This document shows, one piece after another, positions 1-8,536 of a stretch of 64,000 nucleotides of DNA. Where the stretch lies: positions 44,253 to 108,252 of the forward strand of contig JAUQXA010000026.1 of assembly GCA_030834895.1 (NCBI GenBank), given 5' to 3'. The notes under the pieces were generated by a model. It was given only the letters and a program-made list of their open reading frames with translations. It was not told the origin of the DNA and made no database searches. The position numbers were made by a program, and so were the translations under genes. This DNA is from Anaerolineales bacterium. Its GTDB lineage: Bacteria; Chloroflexota; Anaerolineae; Anaerolineales; Villigracilaceae. Positions within the stretch are counted from its first letter, which is position 1. Every line of letters begins with the position of its first letter.

Positions 1-188
1 GTTTTCTTGCCGCGCAAAAGTGTATAGGACTGTTCGCCCAACACCCAGCGCAGTGAGTCGGCAATGTTCGATTTGCCGGAACCGTTGGGTCCGACAATGG
101 CGGTAATTCCGCCCGCGAATTCAAAGACCGTTCGCGAGGCGAAAGTTTTGTATCCTTGCAGTTCGAGTGATTTTAGACGAAGAGGCAT
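1..188 (-). CDS. smc: Chromosome segregation protein SMC, N-terminal fragment (cut by window edge)
   Basis: This is the first 62 codons of an SMC-type ATPase; the rest lies to the left of the window. The start ATG is at 186-188 on the minus strand. The protein opens with [17 protein letters not shown] and carries a Walker A P-loop, GPNGSGKSN, at about residues 33-41, followed by [12 protein letters not shown]. This arrangement is typical of the SMC head domain, which binds ATP and closes the condensin ring that compacts and separates chromosomes. It lies downstream of rnc on the same strand, an association seen in many bacteria. A repeat element fills the gap to rnc. Confidence 0.9.
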   Translation of the reverse strand, partial: MPLRLKSLELQGYKTFASRTVFEFAGGITAIVGPNGSGKSNIADSLRWVLGEQSYTLLRGKK

Positions 189-234
189 GTGCGATTTACG
201 ATTGAAGATTTATGATTTATGATTTGAGATTGAT

Positions 235-324
235 GTCATTGCGAGGAGGGTGCTTTTCCCGACGAAGCAATCTCCTGTTAATTGAAGATTGCTTCGGGCA
301 GAAGAACACTGCCCTCGCAATGAC
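235..324. repeat. REP-like nested inverted repeat between rnc and smc
   Basis: The outer arms are GTCATTGCGAGG (235-246) and CCTCGCAATGAC (313-324), perfect reverse complements. The inner arms are CGAAGCAATCT (263-273) and AGATTGCTTCG (286-296). A TTTATGATTTATGATTT word repeat precedes it at about 205-230. A related tail, CCTCGCAATGAC, recurs at 58565-58576. The layout is that of dispersed non-coding palindromes; no gene is visible in it. Confidence 0.75.
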
Positions 325-327
325 GAA

Positions 328-1032
328 TTAGATTAACCCAAGTTTTTTCATCGCATCCCTGGCAGCTGCGTGTTCTGCTCCGCTCTTGCTTGTTCCCGAC
401 CCGCGACCTTTTTCCACGCCCGCGATTTCGACGGTCATTTCAAAAGTCACGGCATGGTCGGGTCCGTTGGTGGAGACCACACGATAATGCGGCGCGCCCA
501 GTTTTTGAGATTGAGTCCACTCCTGCAACTCGCTCTTCGGGTCTTGAATTTGGTTGAGGATGGACTCGCGCACATCTTCCAAAATGGGGTTGACAAAGGC
601 ATTCACTTTTTCGAGACCCGCATCAAGGTACAGGGCGCCGATCAACGCCTCGAAGGTAGAGCCAAGCAAGTTGTCGCGGTTACGTCCGCCTGAAGAAGCC
701 TCCCCTCGTCCAAGGCGAAGTGCCTTTCCCAATTCCAGTTTGCGGGCAAACTTTGCCAGGTGATCATTGCGGACAAGCGCCGAGCGGATCTTGGTCAGGT
801 CGCCTTCGGGCATTTCGGGAAAACGGTTGTACGCCCACGCACCAACGATGAAATCCAGCACGGCATCGCCGAGGAATTCAAGACGTTCGTTATCCTCGAC
901 CGATTCATATTCATTGACGTAGGAGCGATGAGTTAAGGCGCGAGTCAACAGGGCTAAATTGGAAAAGGGCAGACCCAGCCGCTGGCTGAGGTCGGATGCG
1001 GATTCGATATTCCGCAAGTTGGGGTTGGACAT
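328..1032 (-). CDS. rnc: Ribonuclease III
   Basis: This 234-residue double-strand-specific endoribonuclease would process rRNA precursors and structured mRNAs. The RNase III signature NERLEFLGDAVLDF is at residues 48-61, giving E52 and D56 as metal-binding residues. The second catalytic motif reads NLLGSTFEALIGALYLD (about 121-137). Its Glu (E128) is present, but the residue usually Asp (D114 in E. coli) is Ser125. A dsRNA-binding domain occupies about 163-234. Length is normal for the family. It precedes smc on the same strand; upstream lies a long perfect palindrome and then the divergent aldo/keto reductase gene. Confidence 0.95.
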   Translation of the reverse strand: MSNPNLRNIESASDLSQRLGLPFSNLALLTRALTHRSYVNEYESVEDNERLEFLGDAVLDFIVGAWAYNRFPEMPEGDLTKIRSALVRNDHLAKFARKLELGKALRLGRGEASSGGRNRDNLLGSTFEALIGALYLDAGLEKVNAFVNPILEDVRESILNQIQDPKSELQEWTQSQKLGAPHYRVVSTNGPDHAVTFEMTVEIAGVEKGRGSGTSKSGAEHAAARDAMKKLGLI

Positions 1033-1080
1033 ACGGGGAACCTCCCAGAACTTAGGGAGCGCCAGACTCTACCCCACCTC

Positions 1081-1116
1081 AGCCCCTCCCCATTTTCAAG
1101 AAAATGGGGAGGGGCT
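1081..1116. repeat. 36-bp perfect palindrome in the rnc/AKR divergent gap
   Basis: The arms AGCCCCTCCCCATTTTC (1081-1097) and GAAAATGGGGAGGGGCT (1100-1116) are perfect reverse complements separated by two bases. A diverged echo, AGGGAGGGGTCGGG, follows at 1117-1130. It lies between divergent genes, so termination is not an obvious role; a REP/MITE-like dispersed element is more likely. Confidence 0.7.
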
Positions 1117-1239
1117 AGGGAGGGGTCGGGTCTCGAGTTCCATCAGTTCCAAATAGAATTTTTGCGGGCTAAATTGTAACCGAATTTTCAGGGAATTCCG
1201 TTTTTAAGATAAAATCGGGCAGTTCACAGAGGAGGCGCT

Positions 1240-2187
1240 ATGTCGGAAGTCAGCAACGAAACACGTTTTTTGCACGCCATCGAAATGGGACTGGGAGCAT
1301 GGCAATGGGGAGATCGGGTCGTCTGGGGATATGGGCAAACACACACTGACAAGGAAATTCGGGAGTCATTTGATATTTCACTCAGTCTCGGCGTCCGTTT
1401 TGTGGATACCGCCGAGATCTACGGTTCAGGCTATTCGGAAAGATTGCTCGGTCAGTTTTTGAAGGACATGGATCAACCTGTTTTGGTGGCGACCAAGTTC
1501 TTCCCCTGGCCCTGGAGGCTGACAAAGGCATCCATTCCACGCGCGTTGAAGGAAAGCCTCGAAAGGTTGGGACTTGATTCTGTTGACCTATACCAAATCC
1601 ACTGGCCTTCGCCGCTGATGAGTCCTGAAAAGATGATGGAAGGCATGGTGGAATGTGTCAAGCGCGGCTGGACGCGGACGGTGGGAGTCTCCAACTTTGG
1701 GGAGAAACACATGCTGCGGGCGTACACCACCCTCGGACGACACGGGATTCCTCTTGCATCGAATCAGGTACATTACAGCCTGCTAAACCGCGAAGTGGAA
1801 AAGAATGGTACGCTTGCACGCTGCAAGGAATTAGGCATCCGCCTGATCGCCTATTCCCCGCTTGAAATGGGGTTGTTGACGGGGAAATACACTCTGGAGA
1901 ATCCTCCACCCGGCACGCGCGGCATGCAATACGGTGAGCTTATAAGGAAACTTCCACCCGTCATCAAACTTTTACAGGAGATCGGCTTGAATCATGGCGA
2001 TAAGACCGTCTCACAGGTGGCGCTCAACTGGCTTATATGCAAAGATACACTCCCCATCCCTGGCGCGAAGAATGTCCGCCAGGCAGAGCTTAACGCCGGA
2101 GGCGCGGGCTGGAGATTGACCGACGAGGAAGTGGCAAGGCTGGATGAGGCAACAGATAATATCCGCGAATACAAGAAAAGGGTCTAG
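1240..2187 (+). CDS. Aldo/keto reductase
   Basis: This 315-residue protein has the fold and motifs of an NADP-dependent aldo/keto reductase, a cytosolic TIM-barrel enzyme reducing carbonyl compounds. The catalytic tetrad is visible: D56 and Y61 in VDTAEIYGSGYSE, K86 in VLVATKFFP and H121 in YQIHWPSP. The C-terminal cofactor region reads IPGAKN. The ATG has a good ribosome binding site (GAGGAGG). It is a single-gene unit closed by a strong terminator shared with the convergent HD gene. Substrate cannot be told from sequence. Confidence 0.88.
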   Translation: MSEVSNETRFLHAIEMGLGAWQWGDRVVWGYGQTHTDKEIRESFDISLSLGVRFVDTAEIYGSGYSERLLGQFLKDMDQPVLVATKFFPWPWRLTKASIPRALKESLERLGLDSVDLYQIHWPSPLMSPEKMMEGMVECVKRGWTRTVGVSNFGEKHMLRAYTTLGRHGIPLASNQVHYSLLNREVEKNGTLARCKELGIRLIAYSPLEMGLLTGKYTLENPPPGTRGMQYGELIRKLPPVIKLLQEIGLNHGDKTVSQVALNWLICKDTLPIPGAKNVRQAELNAGGAGWRLTDEEVARLDEATDNIREYKKRV

Positions 2188-2193
2188 GCCTCA

Positions 2194-2239
2194 AATGAAA
2201 ACTTCCGATTTCTTCGGGAAATCGGAAGTTTTCATTTTC
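2194..2239. terminator. Bidirectional rho-independent terminator
   Basis: A 19-bp perfect stem (2194-2212 with 2218-2236) closes a TTCGG loop, with A-rich flank on the left and T-rich flank on the right. It lies between the convergent aldo/keto reductase and HD hydrolase genes and can serve both. Confidence 0.85.
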
Positions 2240-3089
2240 ATATTCCCTGATCATGTTCCGCGTCGAAAACGTGCGAGTGCATATTTGCGATCCATTGCTT
2301 TCCATCTTCGGTCAGACTCAAATACAAAAGCGCATCCTGAATATATGGCCTGGCGCTGTTCCAGTAAAACGAGGCGTATTTCTTACGCAAATCGTTCGGA
2401 GCTTTGTAACCAAACTTTTCGTTCAATCCAAGCTCATGAAATTCATAGAACAAGGCGGGAGCTTTTCGCAAGTAATCCGGGTCGCCCAGTTGACCGATGA
2501 AATCCGCTGCCCGCGCTAAACCGCCCAACCCTTTTGTATCCTTGTAGAAATCATCCACTGGGGATGGGAAACGGGTCATCTCGATGTAGGAGGTAATCAC
2601 TTCCGCATCCAATTGATTCGTCATCTCCTGAAGCAGTCCTGTCCCAAAGCGTTCGCGTACGAACAACTTGCTGCGATTGACATGATATGGCGTGAGCGCA
2701 ACGTCAGTGCCTTCGGGGGAAATGTAAACCATTTCGTCGCCGACGCCGGTGGCAAACATATCCTTCGTATCGTTTCTGCACACCCCTTTGACGTAACCGA
2801 TGTCATGGCACAAAACGGCGATCATGTAATGCATCCAGTCGCGCGGCGTGATGCCGCCTTCACGCAAATGCTTACCCTCGACGATTGCCTGACCCGCCAG
2901 CGCCACCATGATGGTGTGGTCAACGTCATGATAGAGTGCATCGGAATTCGCAATGTTTTCCAACGCCAGCCGCCCGCACCAGATCACGACGCGCCCCATG
3001 TCGCTGCTGATATCGCCGTATGTCCGTTGGTACACCGTCCGCAACTGCTCGACGAACATGTCAATCACCAGTTCCTGCCAATTGATCAT
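2238..3089 (-). CDS. HD-domain metal-dependent phosphohydrolase
   Basis: The 283-residue soluble protein carries an HD superfamily metal site: an upstream His in YHDVDHT (H54, H58) and the paired HD in LCHDIGY (95-96). HD proteins hydrolyse phosphate esters, often nucleotides or cyclic nucleotides. No GGDEF, PAS or membrane segment is visible. The start ATG at 3087-3089 was kept because it is the first in-frame Met. It converges on the aldo/keto reductase and is divergent from the DUF3592-like gene. The substrate is unknown. Confidence 0.78.
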   Translation of the reverse strand: MINWQELVIDMFVEQLRTVYQRTYGDISSDMGRVVIWCGRLALENIANSDALYHDVDHTIMVALAGQAIVEGKHLREGGITPRDWMHYMIAVLCHDIGYVKGVCRNDTKDMFATGVGDEMVYISPEGTDVALTPYHVNRSKLFVRERFGTGLLQEMTNQLDAEVITSYIEMTRFPSPVDDFYKDTKGLGGLARAADFIGQLGDPDYLRKAPALFYEFHELGLNEKFGYKAPNDLRKKYASFYWNSARPYIQDALLYLSLTEDGKQWIANMHSHVFDAEHDQGI

Positions 3090-3182
3090 ATCTGCCTGCC
3101 TTAGTGTTAAAATGGATGAACAATTAAAGTTTATCAGAAAGTCAAGTGAGCAATGTAACCAACTTTAGAAAAGGAGAAACTT

Positions 3183-3611
3183 ATGGACATCTTCGGATGG
3201 GTAATGGCGGGTTCCGGGTTGCTGATAACCGCGGTGAGCGTGATTTGCAGTGTTTTGCTTCCGCTGTTGATTCTCGGCGGGTTGGGATATTTCCTGTACA
3301 AACGCAACCAGCAAAGCATGGCTTACCGCCAGTCCGCGCAGACGTGGCAAAGCGTCACAGGAACAATTATGATGTCGTCCGTGCAATCGAGCTACTCAAG
3401 CGGAAGTCATTCCACCTACCCGGTGGTTGTCTATCAATACGAAGTGCGCGGACAGCGCTATCAAAGCCAGCGGATCAAGGCGGGCGAACAATTCCTCAAC
3501 GTCCGCATAAGTGGGCAGGCGGAGGCGACCGTTCAAAAGTACCCGATTGGTTCGACAGTGACGGTTTACTACAATCCGTCGAATCCCGCTGAATCTGTTT
3601 TGGAAAGGTAG
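3183..3611 (+). CDS. DUF3592-like small membrane protein
   Basis: This 142-residue protein begins with a hydrophobic segment (about 5-36) followed by RNQQS and a soluble part rich in Ser, Tyr and Gln. The sequence around YPVVVYQYEVRGQRYQS and the ending VTVYYNPSNPAESVL match the style of DUF3592 proteins: a membrane anchor plus a small beta-rich domain of unknown function. A clear AAAAGGAGAAA site precedes the ATG. Its 3' end overlaps the region where miaA must begin, so the two genes are probably co-transcribed. Confidence 0.7.
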   Translation: MDIFGWVMAGSGLLITAVSVICSVLLPLLILGGLGYFLYKRNQQSMAYRQSAQTWQSVTGTIMMSSVQSSYSSGSHSTYPVVVYQYEVRGQRYQSQRIKAGEQFLNVRISGQAEATVQKYPIGSTVTVYYNPSNPAESVLER

Positions 3612-3619
3612 TTCAGGCT

Positions 3620-4540
3620 ATTCAAAAACCGCCCCTCATCCTGATCGTCGGTCCGACGGCTGTCGGCAAAACCGAGCTCGCCATCCAACTGGCGGAGAAG
3701 TTCAACGGCGAGATCGTCTCGGCAGATTCGCGCCTCTTCTATCGCGGCATGGACATCGGCACCGCCAAGCCTTCACGCGAGGAGATGGCGCGGGTCCCGC
3801 ATCACTTGATCGATATCGTCAATCCTGATGAGACCTTAAGTCTGGCGGTCTTCCAACAGAAGGCAAAGGAAATCATCGCGGATATTCATGCGCGCGGCAA
3901 ACTCCCCTTTCTGGTTGGCGGGACGGGACAGTACGTCCGCGCGGTAACGGAGGGTTGGTCGCCGCCGGAAGTCACACCGGATGAGCGGCTGCGGAATGTT
4001 TTGGAGACACTCAAAGATGAAAATAGCCCAGAGTGGCTACACGACAGACTTCGAATACTCGACCCCGAAGCGGCGGATAAGATCGACGCCCGCAACGTGA
4101 GGAGAACCGTCCGTGCGTTAGAAGTGATTTTGACGACTGGTAGGAAGTTTTCCGCTCAACGCGGACAGGTTGAATCGCCCTATCATTTGATTTCCATCGG
4201 GCTGATTCGCCCACGCGAGGAGTTGTATCGTCGGGTGGATGAACGCATCGAGTTGATGTTCGCCAGCGGATTCATCGACGAAGTGAAAGGGCTGTTGCAA
4301 AAAGGTTACTCCCCTTCCCTGCCCAGCATGTCGGCAATCGGGTACCGGGAAGCTATCCGCGTGGCAAAGGCTGAATGGAGCCAGGATCAGGCTAAGGTCG
4401 AGATGCGACGCATGACGCGAATCTTCGTCAGGCGGCAATCAAACTGGTTCAAGGAGTCCGATCCGCAGATTCGATGGTTCCATCCAAATCAAAAAGAGGA
4501 AATCGAAATCCATTTGCAAGGCGTGTTGATTGGCTTATAA
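3620..4540 (+). CDS. miaA: tRNA dimethylallyltransferase MiaA (start codon probably ATT)
   Basis: MiaA transfers a dimethylallyl group to A37 of tRNAs that read codons starting with U. The P-loop GPTAVGKT lies at residues 11-18 if translation starts at 3620, followed by SADSRLFYRGMDIGTAKPS, a family hallmark. The first ATG in frame is at 3749, which would delete the P-loop and so cannot be the true start. The open frame begins after a TGA at 3590-3592, and no ATG, GTG or TTG occurs before the P-loop. ATT at 3620 sits 11 bases behind GGAAAGG, giving a normal length of 306 residues. ATC at 3593 is the alternative. Confidence 0.85.
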   Translation: MQKPPLILIVGPTAVGKTELAIQLAEKFNGEIVSADSRLFYRGMDIGTAKPSREEMARVPHHLIDIVNPDETLSLAVFQQKAKEIIADIHARGKLPFLVGGTGQYVRAVTEGWSPPEVTPDERLRNVLETLKDENSPEWLHDRLRILDPEAADKIDARNVRRTVRALEVILTTGRKFSAQRGQVESPYHLISIGLIRPREELYRRVDERIELMFASGFIDEVKGLLQKGYSPSLPSMSAIGYREAIRVAKAEWSQDQAKVEMRRMTRIFVRRQSNWFKESDPQIRWFHPNQKEEIEIHLQGVLIGL

Positions 4541-4541
4541 T
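4514..4541 (+). promoter_or_regulatory. Candidate sigma-70 promoter for the acyl-CoA ligase
   Basis: TTGCAA (4514-4519) and TATAAT (4536-4541) are 16 bases apart, overlapping the end of miaA and lying 54 bases before the next ATG. Confidence 0.45.
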
Positions 4542-4595
4542 AGTTTCAAGATATAGTTTGTCCATAATTCTTACACCGCCAAAGGAGAAGGAGAT

Positions 4596-6293
4596 ATGAG
4601 CAACAAACCGTGGCTGGCACATTACGACAAGGGTGTGCCTCAGACAATCGAATACCCGAAAGCGCCGCTGTTTCATTTTTTGGAGGAAGCCGCGCGCAAG
4701 TACCCTGACCACGCCTGCACGATATTCAAAGGCGCGGTCATTTCATACCGGGAGATGAATGCGCTGACGGATGCGATGGCCGCCGCGCTGGCGGAGATGG
4801 GGGTGAAGAAGGGCGATCGTGTGGGCATCTTCATGCCCAATACGCCGCAGTTTGTGATCGCCTTTTTTGGCATTCTCAAGGCGGGCGGCGTGGTGGTGGC
4901 GGTCAATCCCACCTACCCGGTGGATGAGATTGTTTTCCCGGTCAAGGATGCGAACATCGAGGTGATGTTTGCGCTGAGCCGTTTCTACGGCAAGTTGACG
5001 GAGGCGCGGCAAAAGTCCAACCTCAAGAAAATCATTGTTTCGAATATCAAGGAGACCCTGCCACCCGTGCTGCGTCTGCTCTTCACGCTGGCGAAGGAGA
5101 AAAAGGAAGGCGACCGTCTCGATGGGTTGGAGAGCGGCGATTTCTGGATGCAGGATTTGTTGAAAAAACATGCCGGCGCGCCCAAGCCAAACGTGGAAGT
5201 TACTCCCGATGACACGGCAGTCTTCCAATATTCCGGTGGGACAACGGGCGTGCCAAAGGGCGCGGTTGCCATGCACCGCAACGTGGTTGCGAACACGCTG
5301 CAAATCAAATCATGGATGCCGGCGCTTATCCCCGGCGAAGAAGTGGTATTGATGGGCATTCCATTGTTCCACGTCTATGGCATGGTGGCGGGGATGAACT
5401 TTGCGTTGGCAAACGGCGCAAGCATGGTGATGGTGCCAAACGCGCGCGACCTGAAGGACGTGCTGGACAATATCAGCAAGTTCAAAGCAACCATCTTTCC
5501 CGGCGTGCCCACACTATACAATGCCATTAACAATCATCCCGATGTGAAGGCGGGGAAATACAACCTGTCCTCCATCAAGGCTTGCATTTCAGGGTCGGCT
5601 CCGTTGATGCGCGAGACCAAGGAAAAGTTCGAGGCGCTTACCGGCGGCAAGGTATTTGAAGGATACGGGCTTTCAGAAGCTCCCACCGCGACCCATTGCA
5701 ATCCGTTGGAAGGCGAGAACAAGACAGGTTCCATTGGCATGCCCCTGCCCGATGTGGAAGTGAAACTCATCAGCCTTGACGACGGGGAAACGGAACTGCC
5801 TCAGGGCGAGATTGGCGAGATCGTGATTCACGGTCCGCAGGTGATGAAAGGCTATCACAACATGCCGACGGAGACGGAAAACGCCTTGCGCAAGTTGAAG
5901 GATGGCAAGACCTGGCTTTTCACCGGTGACATCGCCCGCATGGACGAGGACGGCTACTTCTACATCGTCGACCGCAAGAAGGAACTCATCAAGCCCGGCG
6001 GCTTCCAGGTCTGGCCCCGCGAGGTGGAGGAAGCCATCATGAGCCATCCCAAAGTTTTAGAGGTGGGCGTGGGTGGCATCCCCGACCCGCAGCGCGGCGA
6101 GACGGTCAAGGCATGGATCGTGTTGAAGCCTGGCGAAACCCTGAACGAAACCGACCTTAAGGCATACTGCAAGGAGCACCTTGCCCCCTACAAAGTTCCA
6201 ACCCATTATGAGTTCCGTACCGAATTGCCCAAGACGACAGTTGGTAAAATACTAAGACGCGAATTGGTAAGACAGCATAAGGAAGGTAAATAG
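4596..6293 (+). CDS. fadD: Long-chain-fatty-acid--CoA ligase (AMP-binding)
   Basis: This 565-residue enzyme of the adenylate-forming superfamily would activate a fatty acid to its acyl-CoA through an acyl-AMP intermediate. The phosphate-binding motif YSGGTTGVPKGAV is at about 211-223, the adenylation motif FEGYGLSEAPT at about 352-362, and the hinge and C-terminal lysine regions TGDIARMDEDGYFYIVDRKKE and PKTTVGKILRREL follow. Length and ending fit FadD. A strong AAAGGAGAAGGAGAT site precedes the ATG. It stands as a single gene closed by a terminator shared with convergent ftsH. Exact chain length preference is not readable. Confidence 0.88.
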   Translation: MSNKPWLAHYDKGVPQTIEYPKAPLFHFLEEAARKYPDHACTIFKGAVISYREMNALTDAMAAALAEMGVKKGDRVGIFMPNTPQFVIAFFGILKAGGVVVAVNPTYPVDEIVFPVKDANIEVMFALSRFYGKLTEARQKSNLKKIIVSNIKETLPPVLRLLFTLAKEKKEGDRLDGLESGDFWMQDLLKKHAGAPKPNVEVTPDDTAVFQYSGGTTGVPKGAVAMHRNVVANTLQIKSWMPALIPGEEVVLMGIPLFHVYGMVAGMNFALANGASMVMVPNARDLKDVLDNISKFKATIFPGVPTLYNAINNHPDVKAGKYNLSSIKACISGSAPLMRETKEKFEALTGGKVFEGYGLSEAPTATHCNPLEGENKTGSIGMPLPDVEVKLISLDDGETELPQGEIGEIVIHGPQVMKGYHNMPTETENALRKLKDGKTWLFTGDIARMDEDGYFYIVDRKKELIKPGGFQVWPREVEEAIMSHPKVLEVGVGGIPDPQRGETVKAWIVLKPGETLNETDLKAYCKEHLAPYKVPTHYEFRTELPKTTVGKILRRELVRQHKEGK

Positions 6294-6330
6294 GTAAATA
6301 AGTACACAGGTAGACAGGCGAAAAAAAGGA

Positions 6331-6359
6331 AGAGCCCCGGGAATTCCGAGGCTCTTTTT
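6331..6359. terminator. Bidirectional terminator between fadD-like gene and ftsH
   Basis: A stem with one C/A mismatch (6331-6340 with 6346-6355) and a GAATT loop is flanked by AAAAAAAGGA on one side and TTTTTA on the other. It serves two convergent genes. The word repeat GGTAAATAGGTAAATA precedes it. Confidence 0.75.
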
Positions 6360-6389
6360 ACTTGTGTACGTGTTTCCTTGTTTACTTCT

Positions 6390-8258
6390 TTATGCGCCAG
6401 CGGCAATCTGCGGGGTGCCACTCTTCTTACCCAGCGGCGACGGGAAGATCTGCTCGAATTCCTCGCGGGTAATGGATTCGACTTCAAGAAGTTTCTGCGC
6501 GACTGTGTCCAATTGCTTGCGATATTTCTTGACCAGTGACTTGGCAAGCTTATACGAGTCCTCGACGATCTTGCGGACTTCGCGGTCGATCTGCTCGGCA
6601 ACTGCCTCGGAGTAATCGCGCTGTTCAGAAATTTCACGACCAAGGAAGATCATCTCTTCCTTTTGACCGTAGGTCAATGTACCCATTTCAGGACTCATCC
6701 CCAGGCGGGTGACCATGGCGCGCGCCATGCGGGTGACTTGCTCGATATCGTTCGATGCGCCTGAGGTAATATCGTCGAAGATCAACTCTTCGGCGGCACG
6801 TCCACCGAGCGCCATGGCAAGCGTGGCAAGCATCTTCTTGCGCGACATCAGGATGCGGTCTTCATCGGGGCGGAACCAGGTCACGCCTCCGGCTTGTCCG
6901 CGCCCGACGATGGTCACTTTTTGAACGGGATCAGCTTCGGCGATGGCGTTTGCCACCACCGCATGACCAGCCTCATGATAGGCAATGATGCGCTTTTCCT
7001 CGTCCGAAATCAGACGCGACTTGCGCTCCGGTCCCATCACCACACGCTCGATGGCTTCTTCCAATTCGGATTGTCCGATGGATTTCTTATTGCGGCGGGC
7101 GGCCAAAATTGCGCCTTCATTGACCAGGTTCTCCAGGTCTGCGCCGACAAAACCGGGAGTGCCACGGGCAACAGAAGCAAGGTCAGCCTGCGGGTCGAGG
7201 GGTTTGCCTTTGACGTGGACTTTCAGAATGGCTTCACGTCCCTTCACATCAGGGCGGTCAAGCGTCACGCGGCGGTCGAAACGACCGGGGCGCAACAGCG
7301 CTGGGTCGAGAATGTCGGGACGGTTGGTGGCGGCAATGATGATGACGTTGGTGTCGGTGTCGAAGCCGTCCATCTCAACCAGCATCTGGTTCAAGGTTTG
7401 CTCGCGTTCATCGTGCGAGCCGCCCAGCCCCGCTCCACGCTGACGACCTACGGCGTCAATTTCATCCACAAAGACGATGCAGGGGGAATGTCGCTTGGCC
7501 TGGTCGAATAGGTCGCGCACGCGGCTTGCGCCCACGCCCACGAACATTTCAACGAATTCAGAACCAGAAATGGAGAAGAAGGGCACACCAGCTTCACCGG
7601 AGACAGCTTTCGCCAACAGGGTCTTGCCCGTTCCGGGAGGTCCAACCAATAAAACACCCTTGGGAATGCGCGCGCCAAGTTGAATGAACTTCTGCGGCTC
7701 CTTGAGAAACTCAACGACCTCGGCCAGTTCCTGCTTGGACTCGTCAGCACCTGCAACATCGGCAAAGGTGACGGTGGGATGCTCACCACTAAACATGCGC
7801 GCGCGGCTCTTACCAAAGGACATGGCGGCGTTGTTGCTGCCCTGCGCCTGACGGAAAATGAACCACAACACGCCACCCATCAGCAGGACAGGCAGGATGT
7901 AAAAAGCACCGCTTAGTACGCCCGTCCACACAGAGGGGGCGCTGACTTCGATGTTCACGTCACCAAGCTGCTCAGGAGTGACGCCATAATCGCGGAGCTG
8001 TTCAATGAGAGTGGTATCCGCCTCCTTGCGAGATTCGTCGGCAGTCTCTTCAGACCCATTGACCTTCACCACGCGGATGGTGTCGTCACTTTCAATAATA
8101 ACGCGCGCGACCTGACCACTCTGAATCATCCGCGCGACCTCACTAATGGTGAGCGGCTCCTTTGTAGCAGTGCTCTCCTGGAAGAACATGAACAGCATGG
8201 CGCCGATGGCGACGATCAGAAGGAAATACACAAAAAACGATTGACTACGGGAATTCAC
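6390..8258 (-). CDS. ftsH: ATP-dependent zinc metalloprotease FtsH
   Basis: FtsH is a membrane-anchored AAA+ protease that degrades unstable and misfolded membrane and cytosolic proteins. I chose the GTG at 8258 because it follows GGAGG with a 5-base spacer, giving 622 residues. The TTG four codons earlier lies inside that ribosome site. Two N-terminal membrane segments (about 8-25 and 109-131) flank the outer domain. Then come Walker A GPPGTGKT (about 206-213), Walker [10 protein letters not shown], the SRH region [19 protein letters not shown], and the zinc site HEAGH (about 428-432). It is complete. Confidence 0.95.
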   Translation of the reverse strand: MNSRSQSFFVYFLLIVAIGAMLFMFFQESTATKEPLTISEVARMIQSGQVARVIIESDDTIRVVKVNGSEETADESRKEADTTLIEQLRDYGVTPEQLGDVNIEVSAPSVWTGVLSGAFYILPVLLMGGVLWFIFRQAQGSNNAAMSFGKSRARMFSGEHPTVTFADVAGADESKQELAEVVEFLKEPQKFIQLGARIPKGVLLVGPPGTGKTLLAKAVSGEAGVPFFSISGSEFVEMFVGVGASRVRDLFDQAKRHSPCIVFVDEIDAVGRQRGAGLGGSHDEREQTLNQMLVEMDGFDTDTNVIIIAATNRPDILDPALLRPGRFDRRVTLDRPDVKGREAILKVHVKGKPLDPQADLASVARGTPGFVGADLENLVNEGAILAARRNKKSIGQSELEEAIERVVMGPERKSRLISDEEKRIIAYHEAGHAVVANAIAEADPVQKVTIVGRGQAGGVTWFRPDEDRILMSRKKMLATLAMALGGRAAEELIFDDITSGASNDIEQVTRMARAMVTRLGMSPEMGTLTYGQKEEMIFLGREISEQRDYSEAVAEQIDREVRKIVEDSYKLAKSLVKKYRKQLDTVAQKLLEVESITREEFEQIFPSPLGKKSGTPQIAAGA

Positions 8259-8287
8259 GGAATCCTCCAAATTTGACTTTCGACTGG

Positions 8288-8296
8288 ATTATACCA
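8288..8296 (-). promoter_or_regulatory. Extended -10 promoter for ftsH
   Basis: On the minus strand the sequence reads TGGTATAAT, an extended -10 box 30 bases before the GTG start. No clear -35 is seen. The same TGGTATAAT occurs before rpsO. Confidence 0.5.
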
Positions 8297-8509
8297 AGCC
8301 CATCCTTTAGACGACGTGTACAGCGGAAATTTATATGATTCTCTAATACGGCAGATTCCAGCTGAAACCTCGGCGCAAAAACAACCGGTCCGGACATTTT
8401 CCAAGAAATGCTCGCACAATATCTCATCCAGTTGGGATGTGCCAAACCTCAAAAAACATACGCCCAATTTTAGGTTTAAAAAGACAAACCTCACTTCCCA
8501 GCTAGTCAA

Positions 8510-8524
8510 GTAACGCGTTACAAT
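8510..8524 (+). promoter_or_regulatory. Palindrome overlapping a -10 box ahead of the CDF transporter
   Basis: GTAACGCGTTAC (8510-8521) is a perfect 12-bp palindrome and overlaps TACAAT (8519-8524), 13 bases before the ATG. The rest of the 8271-8509 gap shows only AT-rich sequence and no gene. Confidence 0.35.
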
Positions 8525-8536
8525 GTCCGCCAAGTT

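Noticed and set aside
8271..8536. Small RNA or tRNA in the ftsH/CDF gap
   Set aside because: No tRNA cloverleaf, terminator or conserved RNA motif was seen; only AT-rich spacer and promoter-like boxes.
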